The notes: generated by a model from the sequence alone, not told the origin. 64,000 nucleotides of DNA from Gari tellinella (GCA_922989275.2 OV277861.1:23900479-23964478), one strand, 5' to 3'; shown: positions 35,301 through 38,182, numbered from the stretch's first letter. Numbers and translations are program-made.

Positions 35301-37459
35301 GTTAAATATAGTATAGTGGCAAGTATCCCCGCCTGTCACGCGGGAAACCGGGGTTCAATTCCCTGTCGGGGAGCCAATTTGTAACGTGCAAACCGAGTGA
35401 CCCAGCAACAACAAACCCTGTCGGTGCAAAGCTTAAGCTCACACCAAGAGATGTTTGTTGCGCTATATAATTGACTCTACTTCCCAACAAACAACGGTTT
35501 GGGAAGCCTCATTTGCATATACCAACGTACTACGTACGTTACATAACTCTCCCCTCCGAGAAGTCTCGTCCCGAGACTTGGACCCTGGGAGAACAGTGGG
35601 CAAGGCAACACGGTCTGGCAGTTGTCATTATCCCACCGCTGCCACCATTTGTAACGTGCAAACCGAGTGACCCAGCAACAACAAACCCTGTCGGTGCAAA
35701 GCTTAAGCTCACACCAAGAGATGTTTGTTGCGCTATATAATTGACTCTACTTCCCAACAAACAACGGTTTGGGAAGCCTCATTTGCATATACTACGTACG
35801 TTACAATAGCAAAGAGAAATAAGTTTAAACCGAAACTGAAAATTTGAGCAAAATCTAAAAGTTTGATGCCACCTCAATTGTTAATGTTCCCCTAGAAGGT
35901 AACTGTTGCAAGGTCATGAACTTATACAGTAAAGTCTCCATTTATTACTACTACATTGTTGTAATTATCAGGCATTTAAAGCAGGTGTTTGCTTAAAGTA
36001 AGGTGAAAATAAAAAGGGACTTTCTGCTTTACGTTCACATTGCTTTAACCAATTACCCCATAAATACTCCTTTTTACGCCATTTATTATTTCCTCTACTG
36101 AAGCAAATAGTTCCTATTTATACTGTCACAAATAAAAACAAGAGGGCCTGAAGGCCCTGATATCGCTCACCTGTTGTACTGAAGCCTTATAGCTTTACTT
36201 TCTGTAGTTGCAAGAGTGTAAACGCTGTTAAATATGGCATTTTCAGCAATTCAAGGGCAGATAACTCTTGACTTATTGGTCTGATTTCAACCATAATTGC
36301 ACTTATTCGAAATCTGATGGTCATACACAATCTGAGCAAGTTTGGATAAAAATTGTGGCCTCTAGAGTGTAAACACTGTTAAATATGGCATTTTCAGCAA
36401 TTCAAAGGTAGATAACTCTAGACCTATTGGCCTGATTTCAACAATAATTGTACTCCTATGAACTCTTATGGTAATATACAATCTGAGCCAGTTTGAGAAA
36501 GATTGGATAAAAATTGTGGCCTCTAGAGTGTGAACACTGTTAAATATGGCATTTTCAGCGATTCAAAGGTAGATAACTCTTAACCTATTGGCCCGATTTC
36601 AGCCATAATCGAACTCATCTGAACTCTTATAGTAATATACAATCTGGGCAATTTTGAGAAAGATTGAATAAATATTGTGGCCTCTAGAGTGTAAACACTG
36701 TTAAATATGGCATTTTCAGCAATTCAAAGGTAGATAACTCTTGACCTACTTGTCCGATTTCAGCCATAATCGAACTCATTCTTACTCTTATAGTAAAATA
36801 CAATGTGAGCAAGTTTGAGAAAGATTGGATAAATATTGTGGCCTCTAGAGTGTAAAAAATGTTAAATATGGCATTTTCAGCAATTCAAAGGTAGATAACT
36901 CTAGACCTATTAGTCTGATTTCAACCATAATCAAACTCATTCGAACTCTTATAATAATATACAATGTGAGCAAGTTTGAGAAAGATTGGATAAATATTGT
37001 GGCCTCTAGAGTGTAAACACTAAAATTGTTGACGCCGGACGACGCACACCGCACGACGGACATTCAAGGATTGCAAAAGTTCACCCTGAGCTGATCATAA
37101 TTCTAGCAGATAATATTATATAGCTCAAAGCAGGCTGAAAGTAAAGCAGAATGCGCCTTCAGGTGCATTCTGCTTTACTTTCAACCTGCTTTAAGTGGTC
37201 ACATATCTTCAGATCTAGAAACAGTCTACGGGGTAATGGGTTAAGCTGCCACCTGTCTTTTATGGAACAAACTAGCCTTCTTTTAAGTGGGTTTACTATA
37301 GTTGTCAACTTGTCACATACCTCTGTTTCCATAGTGCTTGTAGTACTGGCCTCTTCCTCGCCGTTTCCCCCGCCAATTCCAGTTACCCCTGCCTCGCCAG
37401 TTCTGACCCCGCCCCCTTCCACCTCCACCTTGATAACCAGAACCACTACCTTGGCTCAT
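5271..37459 (-). CDS. mcm8: MCM8 DNA helicase (minichromosome maintenance 8), 19 exons, 3' end missing
   Basis: The spliced product is an AAA+ helicase subunit of the MCM family that, with MCM9, acts in homologous recombination and crosslink repair in the nucleus. Exons in transcript order: 37459-37321, 34146-34003, 30768-30686, 29760-29700, 28657-28569, 26404-26248, 25085-24985, 23581-23540, 22458-22373, 20192-20110, 18561-18493, 13096-12916, 12047-11954, 10676-10608, 9987-9910, 8375-8238, 6816-6773, 6344-6258, 5334-5271. All introns are GT-AG, all phases agree, and the exons sum to exactly 603 codons. Collinearity with vertebrate MCM8 (from memory) is continuous from residue 1 to about residue 608 of 840. 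Landmarks: RG-rich tail 1-45; zinc cysteines C251, C254, C273, C278; Walker A lysine K464; Walker B D522/E523; sensor-1 N565; arginine finger R590. Sensor 2 and the winged helix are absent, so the gene must run past base 1. Oddities are a 14-copy splice-site repeat after exon 16 and mobile elements in nearly every intron. Confidence 0.97.
5523..5779. mobile_element. TTAA hairpin MITE (family B), intact
   Basis: TTAACCCATTCCCCCATAAA at the left and CTATGGGGTAATGGGTTAA at the right, flanked by TTAA as in piggyBac-type elements. The centre is a perfect stem around CCTTAAGG with GCAGGYTGAAAGTAAAGC arms. This is the most abundant family here, with more than 25 full or partial copies. It is non-coding. 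Confidence 0.88.
5999..6242. mobile_element. hairpin MITE (family G), second copy at 60709
   Basis: Left end AGGGGTCCATCTTATGAAAC. The centre contains GTCTTGTGACTTCTCTTTGG and its inverted partner CCAAAGAGATGTCACAAGAC around a TTTTCAAGA loop. The right end runs to within about 15 bases of the donor of MCM8 exon 18. Confidence 0.7.
6258..6344 (-). CDS. mcm8: MCM8 exon 18 (sensor 1)
   Basis: Residues 553-582: [20 protein letters not shown] then KGKTVAENL, matching vertebrate MCM8. N565 is the sensor-1 asparagine. The donor is GTATGT, and a hairpin transposon end (up to about 6242) lies some 15 bases inside the following intron. Confidence 0.96.
6516..6719. mobile_element. TTAA hairpin MITE (family F)
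   Basis: TTAACTCTTAGCCTGCCACTC to GGCGGGCTAAGGGTTAA. The centre is a long perfect palindrome, AAACAGCTTGGATCCGGATG + AGACGCCGAG TAAC CTCGGCGTCT + its complement. Near-identical copy in the opposite orientation at 60131-60344; a diverged one at 56563-56788. Confidence 0.9.
6773..6816 (-). CDS. mcm8: MCM8 exon 17
   Basis: Residues 539-553: [14 protein letters not shown], the h2i/pre-sensor hairpin segment (vertebrate EQQSISLAKAGVVC). Acceptor AACAG, donor GTACAG. It starts in phase 0, so it can join any of the 14 exon-16 donors without a frameshift. Confidence 0.95.
7141..7245. mobile_element. TTAA hairpin MITE remnant that seeded the 75-bp array
   Basis: Half of a family-B MITE (CATTCTACTTTACC, CCTGCTTTAAG, CACCTGTCTT in order) ends in ATGGGCTAAGGGGTTAA, which is the same terminal sequence found in each 75-bp unit. 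Its other arm is degraded upstream (7020-7095). Confidence 0.7.
7221..8270 (-). repeat. 75-bp minisatellite, 14 copies, made from exon 16 end + 5' splice site + MITE end
   Basis: Exactly 14 head-to-tail 75-bp units (14 x 75 = 1,050 bp). In gene orientation each unit has 33 bases of exon 16 ([11 protein letters not shown]), the donor GTGAGTAAG, about 15 bases of intron, and the terminal TTAACCCCTTAGCCCAT of the common TTAA MITE, whose remaining body sits just beyond the array at 7141-7220. Units differ by only a few substitutions (GCC/GAC, TTAAC/TCAAC, one GGTG for GATG). All 14 donors are intact and the array is open in frame with exon 16. Confidence 0.97.
8238..8375 (-). CDS. mcm8: MCM8 exon 16 (Walker B)
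   Basis: Residues 493-538, with [17 protein letters not shown] and the Walker B strand [10 protein letters not shown] (D522, E523), then the helix [11 protein letters not shown]. The first of 14 identical donors, GTGAGTAAG, directly follows the ATG codon of M538. Each of the 13 further donors downstream would add 25 residues in frame. The three consecutive cysteines before IDEF differ from the CG of vertebrate MCM8. Confidence 0.95.
8387..8591. mobile_element. pogo-type MITE (family A) abutting the exon 16 acceptor
   Basis: CAGTAGAACCTCTCTATAAC to AGAGGTTTTACTG around GAAAACTCC TATA GGAGCTTTC. Its edge lies ten bases from the exon 16 AG, so the branch point and pyrimidine tract of this intron must lie in the MITE. 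Confidence 0.9.
8640..9102. mobile_element. pearl/Helentron-like repeat with two tandem core units
   Basis: Subterminal inverted repeats TTATGCCCCCGG (8699) and CCGGGGGCATAA (9090) flank a core with two diverged copies of about 170 bases (TTAGGTCAAGGTCAAA...AGACGAAACGGTAAATTCTA). The layout resembles bivalve pearl-type non-autonomous Helentrons. A related fragment follows at 9103-9480. Confidence 0.55.
9475..9605. mobile_element. fragment of hairpin MITE (family G)
   Basis: AAAGAGATGTCACAAGACAG to TTGTTGTACGAGGTTTC, the right arm of the family at 60709-60956, truncated on the left. Confidence 0.6.
9910..9987 (-). CDS. mcm8: MCM8 exon 15
   Basis: Residues 467-492: [20 protein letters not shown] then TTSGLT, matching [26 protein letters not shown]. 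Donor GTTAGT is chosen because the next exon begins with the conserved VTLSKD in phase 0. A pogo-type MITE begins 29 bases upstream of the acceptor. Confidence 0.95.
10016..10211. mobile_element. pogo-type MITE (family A) 29 bases from the exon 15 acceptor
   Basis: CAGTAAAACCTCTCTATTAT at the left; the right end is degraded (GGTAGTAAAGGGGAAGTTTTA). The hairpin loop is shortened: GAAAGCTCC is followed directly by TTTTCTG. Confidence 0.85.
10465..10598. mobile_element. pogo-type MITE (family A), internally deleted, abutting the exon 14 donor
   Basis: CAGTGAAACCTTTCTCTTAC to GTGGATTTTACTG. The left arm is deleted, so no hairpin remains. Its right end is nine bases from exon 14, leaving only GTGAGCA of intron before the TA duplication. 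Confidence 0.85.
10608..10676 (-). CDS. mcm8: MCM8 exon 14 (Walker A)
   Basis: Residues 444-466. [20 protein letters not shown] carries the P-loop; K464 would contact the ATP phosphates. A pogo-type MITE starts only about nine bases into the downstream intron (10465-10598), right behind the donor GTGAGC. Confidence 0.97.
11036..11280. mobile_element. TTAA hairpin MITE (family B), degraded
   Basis: CCATTACTCCATAGATACACC to TTCAAGACTAGAAAC with the apex AATGCGCCTTAAGGTGCATT; the right terminal inverted repeat is lost. Confidence 0.7.
11354..11604. mobile_element. TTAA hairpin MITE (family C)
   Basis: TTAACTCTTTCCTCCCTGAA to GGGTTCAAAGGGTTAA. The centre is a long palindrome: CAAACAGTGAAGACCCTGATC + AGAGGGCTCC TTTC GGAGCCCTCT + complement. 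The termini differ from family B although both use TTAA. Confidence 0.9.
11954..12047 (-). CDS. mcm8: MCM8 exon 13 (start of AAA+ core)
   Basis: Residues 412-443: [20 protein letters not shown] followed by [10 protein letters not shown], matching [30 protein letters not shown]. It ends in phase 0 with donor GTCAGT. Confidence 0.96.
12078..12250. mobile_element. hairpin MITE (family I), second copy at 19833
   Basis: Centre GCATGATAAAATAATGCAGA + CAGCTCC CGCA GGAGCTG + complement. Flanks resemble the pogo-type family (CCTGTAATAAGCAACC), but the ends are diverged. Confidence 0.7.
12557..12809. mobile_element. TTAA hairpin MITE (family B), intact
   Basis: TTAACCCATTCCCCCACAAA to GGTGTAATGGGTTAA with apex AATGCGCCTTATGGCCCATT; the TTAA of the apex is mutated to TTAT. 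Confidence 0.88.
12916..13096 (-). CDS. mcm8: MCM8 exon 12
   Basis: Residues 352-412, the longest exon (181 bases). It includes [20 protein letters not shown] and [20 protein letters not shown], both clearly MCM8. It links the N-terminal domain to the AAA+ core. The donor is GTGAGT. Confidence 0.96.
13280..15112. mobile_element. hAT-like element with 5-bp target duplication (ACATT)
   Basis: Ends CAGCGGTTTTTTTC and (inverted) CAGTGTTTTTTTTCC, flanked by ACATT on both sides. Subterminal AACGGGTCCG and ATTGGGAA motifs are repeated at both ends. It contains a nested pogo-type element. A short relative is at 37768-38139. Confidence 0.75.
13635..14583. mobile_element. 0.95-kb pogo-type element nested in the hAT-like element
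   Basis: Ends CAGTGTAGCTCCGTTACTTC and inverted CAGTGTAGCTCCATTATATC, flanked by TA, with subterminal TCGCGGTCC/GGACC motifs. No transposase recognised. Confidence 0.85.
15469..15673. mobile_element. pogo-type MITE (family A), intact
   Basis: CAGTAAAACCTCTATACTAC to ATAGATAAGTTTTACTG around GACAGCTCC TATA GGAGCTGTA. Confidence 0.88.
16017..16228. mobile_element. hairpin MITE (family E), CAGAGCTCCAGATAA ends
   Basis: CAGAGCTCCAGATAAGAGAG to CTTATCTGGAGCCCTG. The centre is ACTTATTAGAATCGTCTC GAAG AGACGGTTCTAATGAGT. Other copies at 25479, 29004 and 58976. Confidence 0.85.
16411..16515. mobile_element. family B MITE, left half only
   Basis: AACCCATAACCCCATAAATAC and the CTTTAATTTATTC block, then no hairpin. 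Confidence 0.6.
16918..18197. mobile_element. pearl/Helentron-like element with about 160-bp tandem core
   Basis: Left end AACAAGAGGGCCTGAAGGCC then CTGATATCGCTCACC; right end GAGCTAGCTCAGGTGAGCTAAAAA. The core has about six tandem units containing ATTTTCAGCAATTCAAAGGT and GTGGCCTCTAGAGTGTAAAC. A CGACGGACGCCGGACATTCA segment precedes the right end. Copies at 36135 and 62600. Confidence 0.7.
18316..18438. mobile_element. family B MITE, right half with hairpin
   Basis: Hairpin AGAATGCGCCTTAGGGCGCA TTCT, then CTATGGAGTAATGGGTTAA. Confidence 0.75.
18493..18561 (-). CDS. mcm8: MCM8 exon 11
   Basis: Residues 329-352. [19 protein letters not shown] matches [20 protein letters not shown]. The intron to exon 12 is about 5.4 kb and is stretched by a three-level transposon nest at 13256-15347 and a pearl-like repeat at 16918-18197. 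Confidence 0.95.
18830..19400. repeat. diverged tandem repeat, period about 170-180 bp, with AAGGTCAAGGTCA
   Basis: Three to four units share ACCTAAATGCAGATTTC, AAGGTCAAGGTCA(G/C)TGGGG, GGAAAGTCTTGTCCA and AATATCTCAAGGGACAT. This satellite-like repeat recalls the 303-bp array at 40207-43450. Confidence 0.65.
19590..19752. mobile_element. hairpin MITE related to families C and D
   Basis: Centre ACAGTGTAGACCCAGATGAG + AGGGCTCC TGAA GGAGCCCT + complement, flanked by AT-rich arms; the ends are unclear. Confidence 0.7.
19833..20035. mobile_element. hairpin MITE (family I)
   Basis: Centre GCATGATAAAAATAATGCAG + AAAGCTCC AGCA GGAGCTTT + complement, right end GTAATAAAGGTTTCACTG. It lies just left of MCM8 exon 10. 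Confidence 0.75.
20110..20192 (-). CDS. mcm8: MCM8 exon 10
   Basis: Residues 301-329. [20 protein letters not shown] is almost the vertebrate IQELMSDDQREAGRIPRTIE. The acceptor TTACAG and donor GTAACC flank it. Confidence 0.95.
20460..21890. other. 1.4 kb without a recognised gene
   Basis: The stretch is AT-rich, with short open frames on both strands that show no domain. It includes a CCGCCATTTTGGATTGAGTCA block near 20995. No inverted-repeat element could be delimited. Confidence 0.5.
21896..22340. mobile_element. family B MITE split by a family C MITE at its hairpin apex
   Basis: Left arm AAAGCAGGTTGAAAGTAAAG CAGAATGTGCC, then the family C insert, then GGTGCATTCTGCTTTATTTT and the right arm to GGGTGATAGAGTTAA. 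The insertion used the TTAA of the CCTTAAGG apex. Confidence 0.85.
21930..22171. mobile_element. family C MITE nested in family B
   Basis: TTAACTCTGTCCTCCCTGAA to GGTTCAAAGAGTTAA. Half of the central palindrome is missing (CCCAGATCC TAAAGGAGCCCTCTGATCTG). Confidence 0.88.
22373..22458 (-). CDS. mcm8: MCM8 exon 9 (second zinc knuckle)
   Basis: Residues 273-301. C273-Q-G-G-D-C278 supplies the second zinc pair (vertebrate CPVPVC), followed by [18 protein letters not shown], matching FTALRSSPLTVTMDWQSI. The donor is GTAAAA. Confidence 0.94.
22684..22934. mobile_element. family C MITE, intact
   Basis: TTAACCCTTTGAACCCTTGTC to GGAAGGAAAGAGTTAA with AGAGGGCTCC TTTC GGAGCCCTCT at the centre. Confidence 0.9.
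23540..23581 (-). CDS. mcm8: MCM8 exon 8, a 42-base micro-exon
   Basis: Residues 259-272, [14 protein letters not shown], exactly filling the SFPLPDGKYSLPTK gap between the two zinc knuckles. The acceptor TTTCAG and donor GTAAAT flank it. It is in phase 0 on both sides, so skipping it would remove 14 residues and shorten the zinc loop without a frameshift. Confidence 0.9.
23678..23928. mobile_element. TTAA hairpin MITE, family C/D relative
   Basis: TTAACACATTCAACCCTAGCG to CAGGGGTGAATGAGTTAA, centre CAGTGAAGACCCTGATC AGAGGGCTCC TGCA GGAGCCCTCT. Confidence 0.85.
24001..24223. mobile_element. family B MITE, hairpin partly deleted
   Basis: AAATATGCATTTTTGCGCC to TGGGGTAATAGGTTAA. After AATGTGCCTTAA the opposite arm resumes at ACCTGCTTTAAG, so one arm of the stem is lost. 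Confidence 0.75.
24379..24599. mobile_element. family B MITE, diverged
   Basis: TTAACTCTATTGCCCCATAA to TTTGGGATAATGGGTTAA with degraded arms. Confidence 0.7.
24683..24925. mobile_element. TTAA hairpin MITE (family D)
   Basis: TTAACTCTTTCGACACTATG to TAGTGTTGAAAGAGTTAA; centre GTGTAGACTCGGATC AGAGGGCTCC TACA GGAGCCCTCT. Copies at 54781 and 57163. Confidence 0.9.
24985..25085 (-). CDS. mcm8: MCM8 exon 7 (OB fold, first zinc knuckle)
   Basis: Residues 225-258. [19 protein letters not shown] is nearly identical to vertebrate MCM8. It is followed by C251-N-N-C254, the first half of the zinc site, whose second pair lies two exons downstream. Confidence 0.96.
25155..25416. mobile_element. family B MITE
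   Basis: GTAGCCTGTTTCTTGTATTG arm, apex AATGTGCCTTGAGGCACATT, right end TATGGAGTAATGGGTTAA. Confidence 0.8.
25479..25671. mobile_element. family E MITE with 6-bp duplication GTTTGG
   Basis: CAGGGCTCCAGATAAGAGGT to TTATCTGGTGCTCTG, flanked by GTTTGG on both sides. Centre TTAGAATCGTCT GGAA GAGACGATTCTAA. Confidence 0.82.
25978..26240. mobile_element. family B MITE, diverged
   Basis: TTAATCATTTACTCCATAGC to GAGAAAAGGATTATAA with apex AATGCACCGTAAGGTGCATT. Confidence 0.7.
26248..26404 (-). CDS. mcm8: MCM8 exon 6
   Basis: Residues 173-225. It carries [20 protein letters not shown] and then KANNYG, matching VPHIHARVYNYEPLTQLKNV-RANYYG of vertebrate MCM8. The donor is GTTAGG. The first 30 residues ([17 protein letters not shown]...) fill a poorly conserved linker. 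Confidence 0.94.
26513..26583. mobile_element. pogo-type MITE (family A) reduced to its ends
   Basis: CAGTAAAACCTAACTATTAC joined to CGTAATAGAGAGGTTTTACTG with the hairpin gone (71 bp). Confidence 0.85.
26591..28351 (+). mobile_element. 1.76-kb hAT-like element with 5-bp duplication TAGTA
   Basis: Terminal CAGGCCTCGATCTAACC and inverted CAGGCCTTGTCCTTAACC, each flanked by TAGTA. Subterminal GGTAGCC, GGCTACTTG and GGGGCTACC motifs are repeated at both ends. It contains one exon-like open stretch (27436-27660) and the dispersed repeat shared with 670-840. Confidence 0.7.
27436..27660 (+). CDS. acidic C-terminal exon-like open reading frame inside the hAT-like element
   Basis: After a TTTTTCAG acceptor, 74 codons run to [23 protein letters not shown], then a Ser/Asp/Glu stretch ([17 protein letters not shown]) and [15 protein letters not shown]. 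It looks like the acidic tail of a nuclear or transposase-like protein. No upstream exons were recognised, so it is probably a remnant. I do not recognise a family. Confidence 0.35.
   Translation, partial: PLATEPPTDIPAEDEDEIEVVPGDVYQMVDRVISSHSDEEDESDEEMGEDKCLGQDMTMLQNKAYRMLFEFNLI
28569..28657 (-). CDS. mcm8: MCM8 exon 5
   Basis: Residues 143-172, ending in the conserved [10 protein letters not shown] (vertebrate LACMGLAIHQ). The acceptor AACAG and donor GTAGGT are both clear; the exon ends in phase 0. Confidence 0.94.
29004..29196. mobile_element. family E MITE
   Basis: CAGAGCTCCAGATAAGGGG to CTTATCTGGAACCCTG, flanked by GGTGAT and GTTGAT (6-bp duplication with one change). The right half of the central palindrome is damaged. 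Confidence 0.78.
29456..29690. mobile_element. family B MITE
   Basis: TTAACCCATAGGTTGTTTTC to TTATTGGGTAAAGGGTTAA, apex AATGTGCCTTAAGGTGCATT. Confidence 0.85.
29700..29760 (-). CDS. mcm8: MCM8 exon 4
   Basis: Residues 123-143. It encodes [20 protein letters not shown], the counterpart of the EIERKGSILVDFKELTE block. The donor is the consensus GTAAGT. A pogo-type MITE (29792-29990) begins 32 bases upstream of the acceptor. Confidence 0.92.
29792..29990. mobile_element. pogo-type MITE (family A) 32 bases from the exon 4 acceptor
   Basis: CAGTAAAACCTCTCTATTAT to TAATAGAGGTGTT; the loop is shortened to GAAAGCTCCTTCATCTG. Confidence 0.8.
30133..30330. mobile_element. family B MITE, partly duplicated
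   Basis: TACTCCGTAGCCTTTTCAAG, then two successive left arms (GATAGGTGACCACTTAAAG and GACAGGTGACATCTTAAAG), apex AATGCACCTTAAGGGGCATT. Confidence 0.7.
30686..30768 (-). CDS. mcm8: MCM8 exon 3
   Basis: Residues 95-122, reading [19 protein letters not shown] at its start, which aligns with the vertebrate EVYSDSSP...FEKFF segment. The acceptor TTTCAG is used rather than the TACAG six bases downstream, because only the former keeps the phase and restores the conserved VYSD. Confidence 0.92.
30811..31012. mobile_element. family C MITE, right end lost
   Basis: TTAACCCTTTGAACCCTAGTC to AATGGACTAGACTC; centre AGAGGGCTCC GAAA GGAGCCCTCT. Confidence 0.82.
31224..31327 (+). pseudogene. 5S rRNA-like sequence (retrocopy or SINE head)
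   Basis: GGTTAAGCAACGTCCTGTGC, AGTTAG and CTGGATGGGTGACCGGCAGG reproduce the 5S box A, intermediate element and box C in order. The ends AACGTGTACC and GGTACACGTT can pair like helix I. At about 104 nt it is shorter than a 120-nt 5S gene and lacks part of the 5' domain, so it is not a functional 5S rRNA gene. Its 3' end matches the end of the 5S-bearing LTR at 34835. Confidence 0.75.
31330..32000. other. 0.67 kb, no gene recognised
   Basis: AT-rich sequence without delimited elements apart from a trace of a family B or C end near 31790 (GTAGGGGTCAAAGGGTAAAG). Confidence 0.5.
32000..32156. mobile_element. family B MITE, partial
   Basis: TTATTTCTAGTTTTGAAGAC arm, apex AATGTGCCTTAAGGCACATT, end GAGTAATAGGTTAA. 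Further fragments lie at 32390-32600. Confidence 0.75.
32665..33695. mobile_element. 1.03-kb pogo-type element
   Basis: CAGTATAACCTCTGTCGATC and inverted CAGTATAACCTCTGTTATCC, TA-flanked, with subterminal GGTCCCGGC. A 152-codon open frame lies inside on the minus strand (33250-32792), with no recognised transposase motif. Confidence 0.85.
33760..33993. mobile_element. two family B MITE right arms in tandem
   Basis: Two successive CTAGAATATAGAA..GGAACTATTTTCTTCAGTG arms, ending GGGGTAACGGGTTAA and GAGTGAAGGGTTAA. The second ends five bases inside MCM8 intron 2, adjacent to the exon 2 donor. Confidence 0.7.
34003..34146 (-). CDS. mcm8: MCM8 exon 2
   Basis: Residues 47-94. A Ser/Gly/Asn-rich linker leads into the conserved [11 protein letters not shown], the counterpart of the YKGWKLYF that opens the MCM8 N-terminal domain. 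The acceptor TATAG ends at 34147 and the donor GTACTG starts at 34002. Intron 1 upstream (about 3.2 kb) holds the miniature LTR retrotransposons and a pearl-like repeat. Confidence 0.93.
34255..34407. mobile_element. family B MITE, partial
   Basis: Apex AATGTACCTTAAGGTGCATT, then CCTGCTTTAAGTGGTCACC and GGCTATGGGGTTATGAGTTAA. Confidence 0.75.
34461..34711. mobile_element. family B MITE, intact
   Basis: TTAACCCATTACCCCATAGC to TCTATTGGGTAAAGGGTTAA with a perfect CCTCAAGG-centred stem. Confidence 0.88.
34804..34829 (-). mobile_element. 26-base fragment of TRIM type-A LTR
   Basis: TGTAACGTGCAAACCGAGTG ACCCAG is identical to the edge of the LTRs at 35380 and 35650. It abuts the 5S-bearing LTR at 34835 through AATTT. 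Confidence 0.8.
34835..35141 (-). mobile_element. miniature LTR retrotransposon with 5S rRNA in its LTR (Cassandra-like), one LTR left
   Basis: Minus-strand order: primer-binding site (35136-35119, complementary to tRNA-Leu 3' end with one mismatch), about 95 bases of internal DNA without a gene, a purine tract (AAAAGGGGGAGAAA, 35021-35008), then a 173-bp LTR (35007-34835) starting TGTGACGG and ending ACGTTACA. Inside the LTR, GAAGTTAAGCAATGTC, CGGTCAG and CCTGGATGGGTGACCG match 5S box A, intermediate element and box C at native spacing. A TATATAAAC box and GCCGGCTTTTATAGCC precede it. The other LTR is reduced to TGTAAC at 35141. Confidence 0.75.
35309..35376 (+). pseudogene. tRNA-Asp(GTC) copy lacking its first 7 bases but ending in CCA
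   Basis: From TAGTATAGTGG through the CCTGTCACGC anticodon arm (GTC) and GGTTCAATTCC T-arm to CGGGGAG, it aligns without gaps to positions 8-72 of animal tRNA-Asp, then CCA follows. The 5' acceptor strand is replaced by unrelated AT-rich DNA, so the acceptor stem cannot form. Genomic CCA is not normal for a eukaryotic tRNA gene. It lies three bases from the LTR edge at 35380. Confidence 0.85.
35380..35805 (-). mobile_element. complete TRIM: 426-bp miniature LTR retrotransposon
   Basis: Two near-identical LTRs (35805-35650 and 35543-35380) begin TGTAACGTACGTA and end GCACGTTACA. Read on the minus strand, the first is followed after two bases by TGGTGGCAGCGGTGGGAT (35647-35630), an exact complement of a tRNA-Leu(AAG/UAG) 3' end with CCA. 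About 100 bp later comes the purine tract GGAGGGGAGAG before the second LTR. No gag or pol. The LTR carries ATGCAAAT and TATATAGC. The second-in-order LTR has an 8-bp extra repeat (CAACGTAC). No clear target duplication. Confidence 0.9.
35630..35647 (-). other. primer-binding site for tRNA-Leu
   Basis: 18 bases complementary to the ATCCCACCGCTGCCA-CCA end of tRNA-Leu, placed two bases after the LTR as expected for retroelements. Confidence 0.85.
35927..36048. mobile_element. pogo-type MITE (family A), truncated
   Basis: CAGTAAAGTCTCCATTTATT, arm GTTTGCTTAAAGTAAGGTGA, then cut off where a family B MITE begins. Confidence 0.75.
36051..37245. mobile_element. family B MITE split by a pearl-like element
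   Basis: Left ATTACCCCATAAATACTCC up to 36130; right part resumes at about 37099 with ATTCTAGCAGATAATAT, hairpin, and GGGGTAATGGGTTAA. Confidence 0.8.
36135..37096. mobile_element. pearl/Helentron-like element, right terminus truncated
   Basis: AACAAGAGGGCCTGAAGGCC, about five tandem 160-bp core units, CGCCGGACGACGCACACC and TTCACCCTGAGCT. The final GCTCAGGTGAGCTAAAA is missing. Confidence 0.7.
37321..37459 (-). CDS. mcm8: MCM8 exon 1 (start codon, RG-rich tail)
   Basis: Residues 1-46 plus one base. It opens with ATG (37459-37457) coding [10 protein letters not shown] and continues with many Gly, Arg and Trp residues ([20 protein letters not shown]), like the RG-rich N-terminus of vertebrate MCM8. 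The donor GTATGT lies at 37320-37315. A CAG eight bases before the ATG could be an acceptor from a non-coding first exon, so the true transcription start may lie further right; no promoter is evident. Confidence 0.85.
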
Positions 37460-37595
37460 TTCAAAGGCTGTATTGCTTTTTATGGACAAAAAGTCTGCAT
37501 GCTGAACCTATGTTGTAAGACTTGGTAATACTCTCTATTGTTGTGTAAAAGGCATTGGCTGAACTGGAATAAACAAACATAATGATTACTTATCT

Positions 37596-38182
37596 TAACC
37601 CATTACCCCATAAATACGCCTGTAAATCATACCTCTACTGTAAAAAATAATTCCAATTTATAGTCATGAACATGTAGTTTTACAGAAATATTTTCCATAT
37701 CCTTGTAGATGGTAGCTTATAGCACATTCTGCTTTACTTTCAACCTGCTTTAAGAGGTCACCTATCACAGTGTTTTTCTTCCTTATATAACTGCCTCCTA
37801 TAAACGGAGTTATTCCCAATTGCCAAAACAGACAATTTTTCCCAATATTTGGTAATAAAATTCCCAATTTGAAGAGTTTAGATCAAGCAGAGTTTATTTT
37901 AAGCATCTTTAAAATAAATCCTGCTAATGCTAGCTGAAAACCCATACCCTACAGAGGGTATAATGGGACAATTTATTGCTAGTAGTCAAATTCAGTTAAC
38001 TGTTTGATATGGCCCATGCAAGATTCCCAATTTGACTGAAAACGATGCAAAATTTTCCCAATTTGACTAAAAACGACGATATTATTTCCCAATTAGCTCG
38101 GAACGGGAGTATTTCCCAATTGGCCTAAGAAAAACCCTGTATCATCACTACTAGAAACAAGCCATGGGGTAATGGGTTAAAT
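37596..38182. mobile_element. family B MITE split by a short hAT-like element
   Basis: Starts TTAACCCATTACCCCATAAA, is interrupted at 37768, resumes at 38140, and ends CATGGGGTAATGGGTTAA. Confidence 0.82.
37768..38139. mobile_element. 372-bp hAT-like MITE with 5-bp duplication TATCA
   Basis: CAGTGTTTTTCTTCC and inverted CAGGGTTTTTCTTAGG, TATCA on both sides. Interior built from repeated TTCCCAATTTGACT/TTCCCAATT motifs in direct order. Confidence 0.82.

Noticed and set aside
35309..35376. Functional tRNA-Asp gene
   Set aside because: The 5' acceptor strand is missing and the CCA is genomic, both pointing to a retrocopy.
37159..37446. Open frame antisense to MCM8 exon 1, and a plus-strand frame over the same bases
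   Set aside because: Shadows of the RG-rich first exon in other frames.
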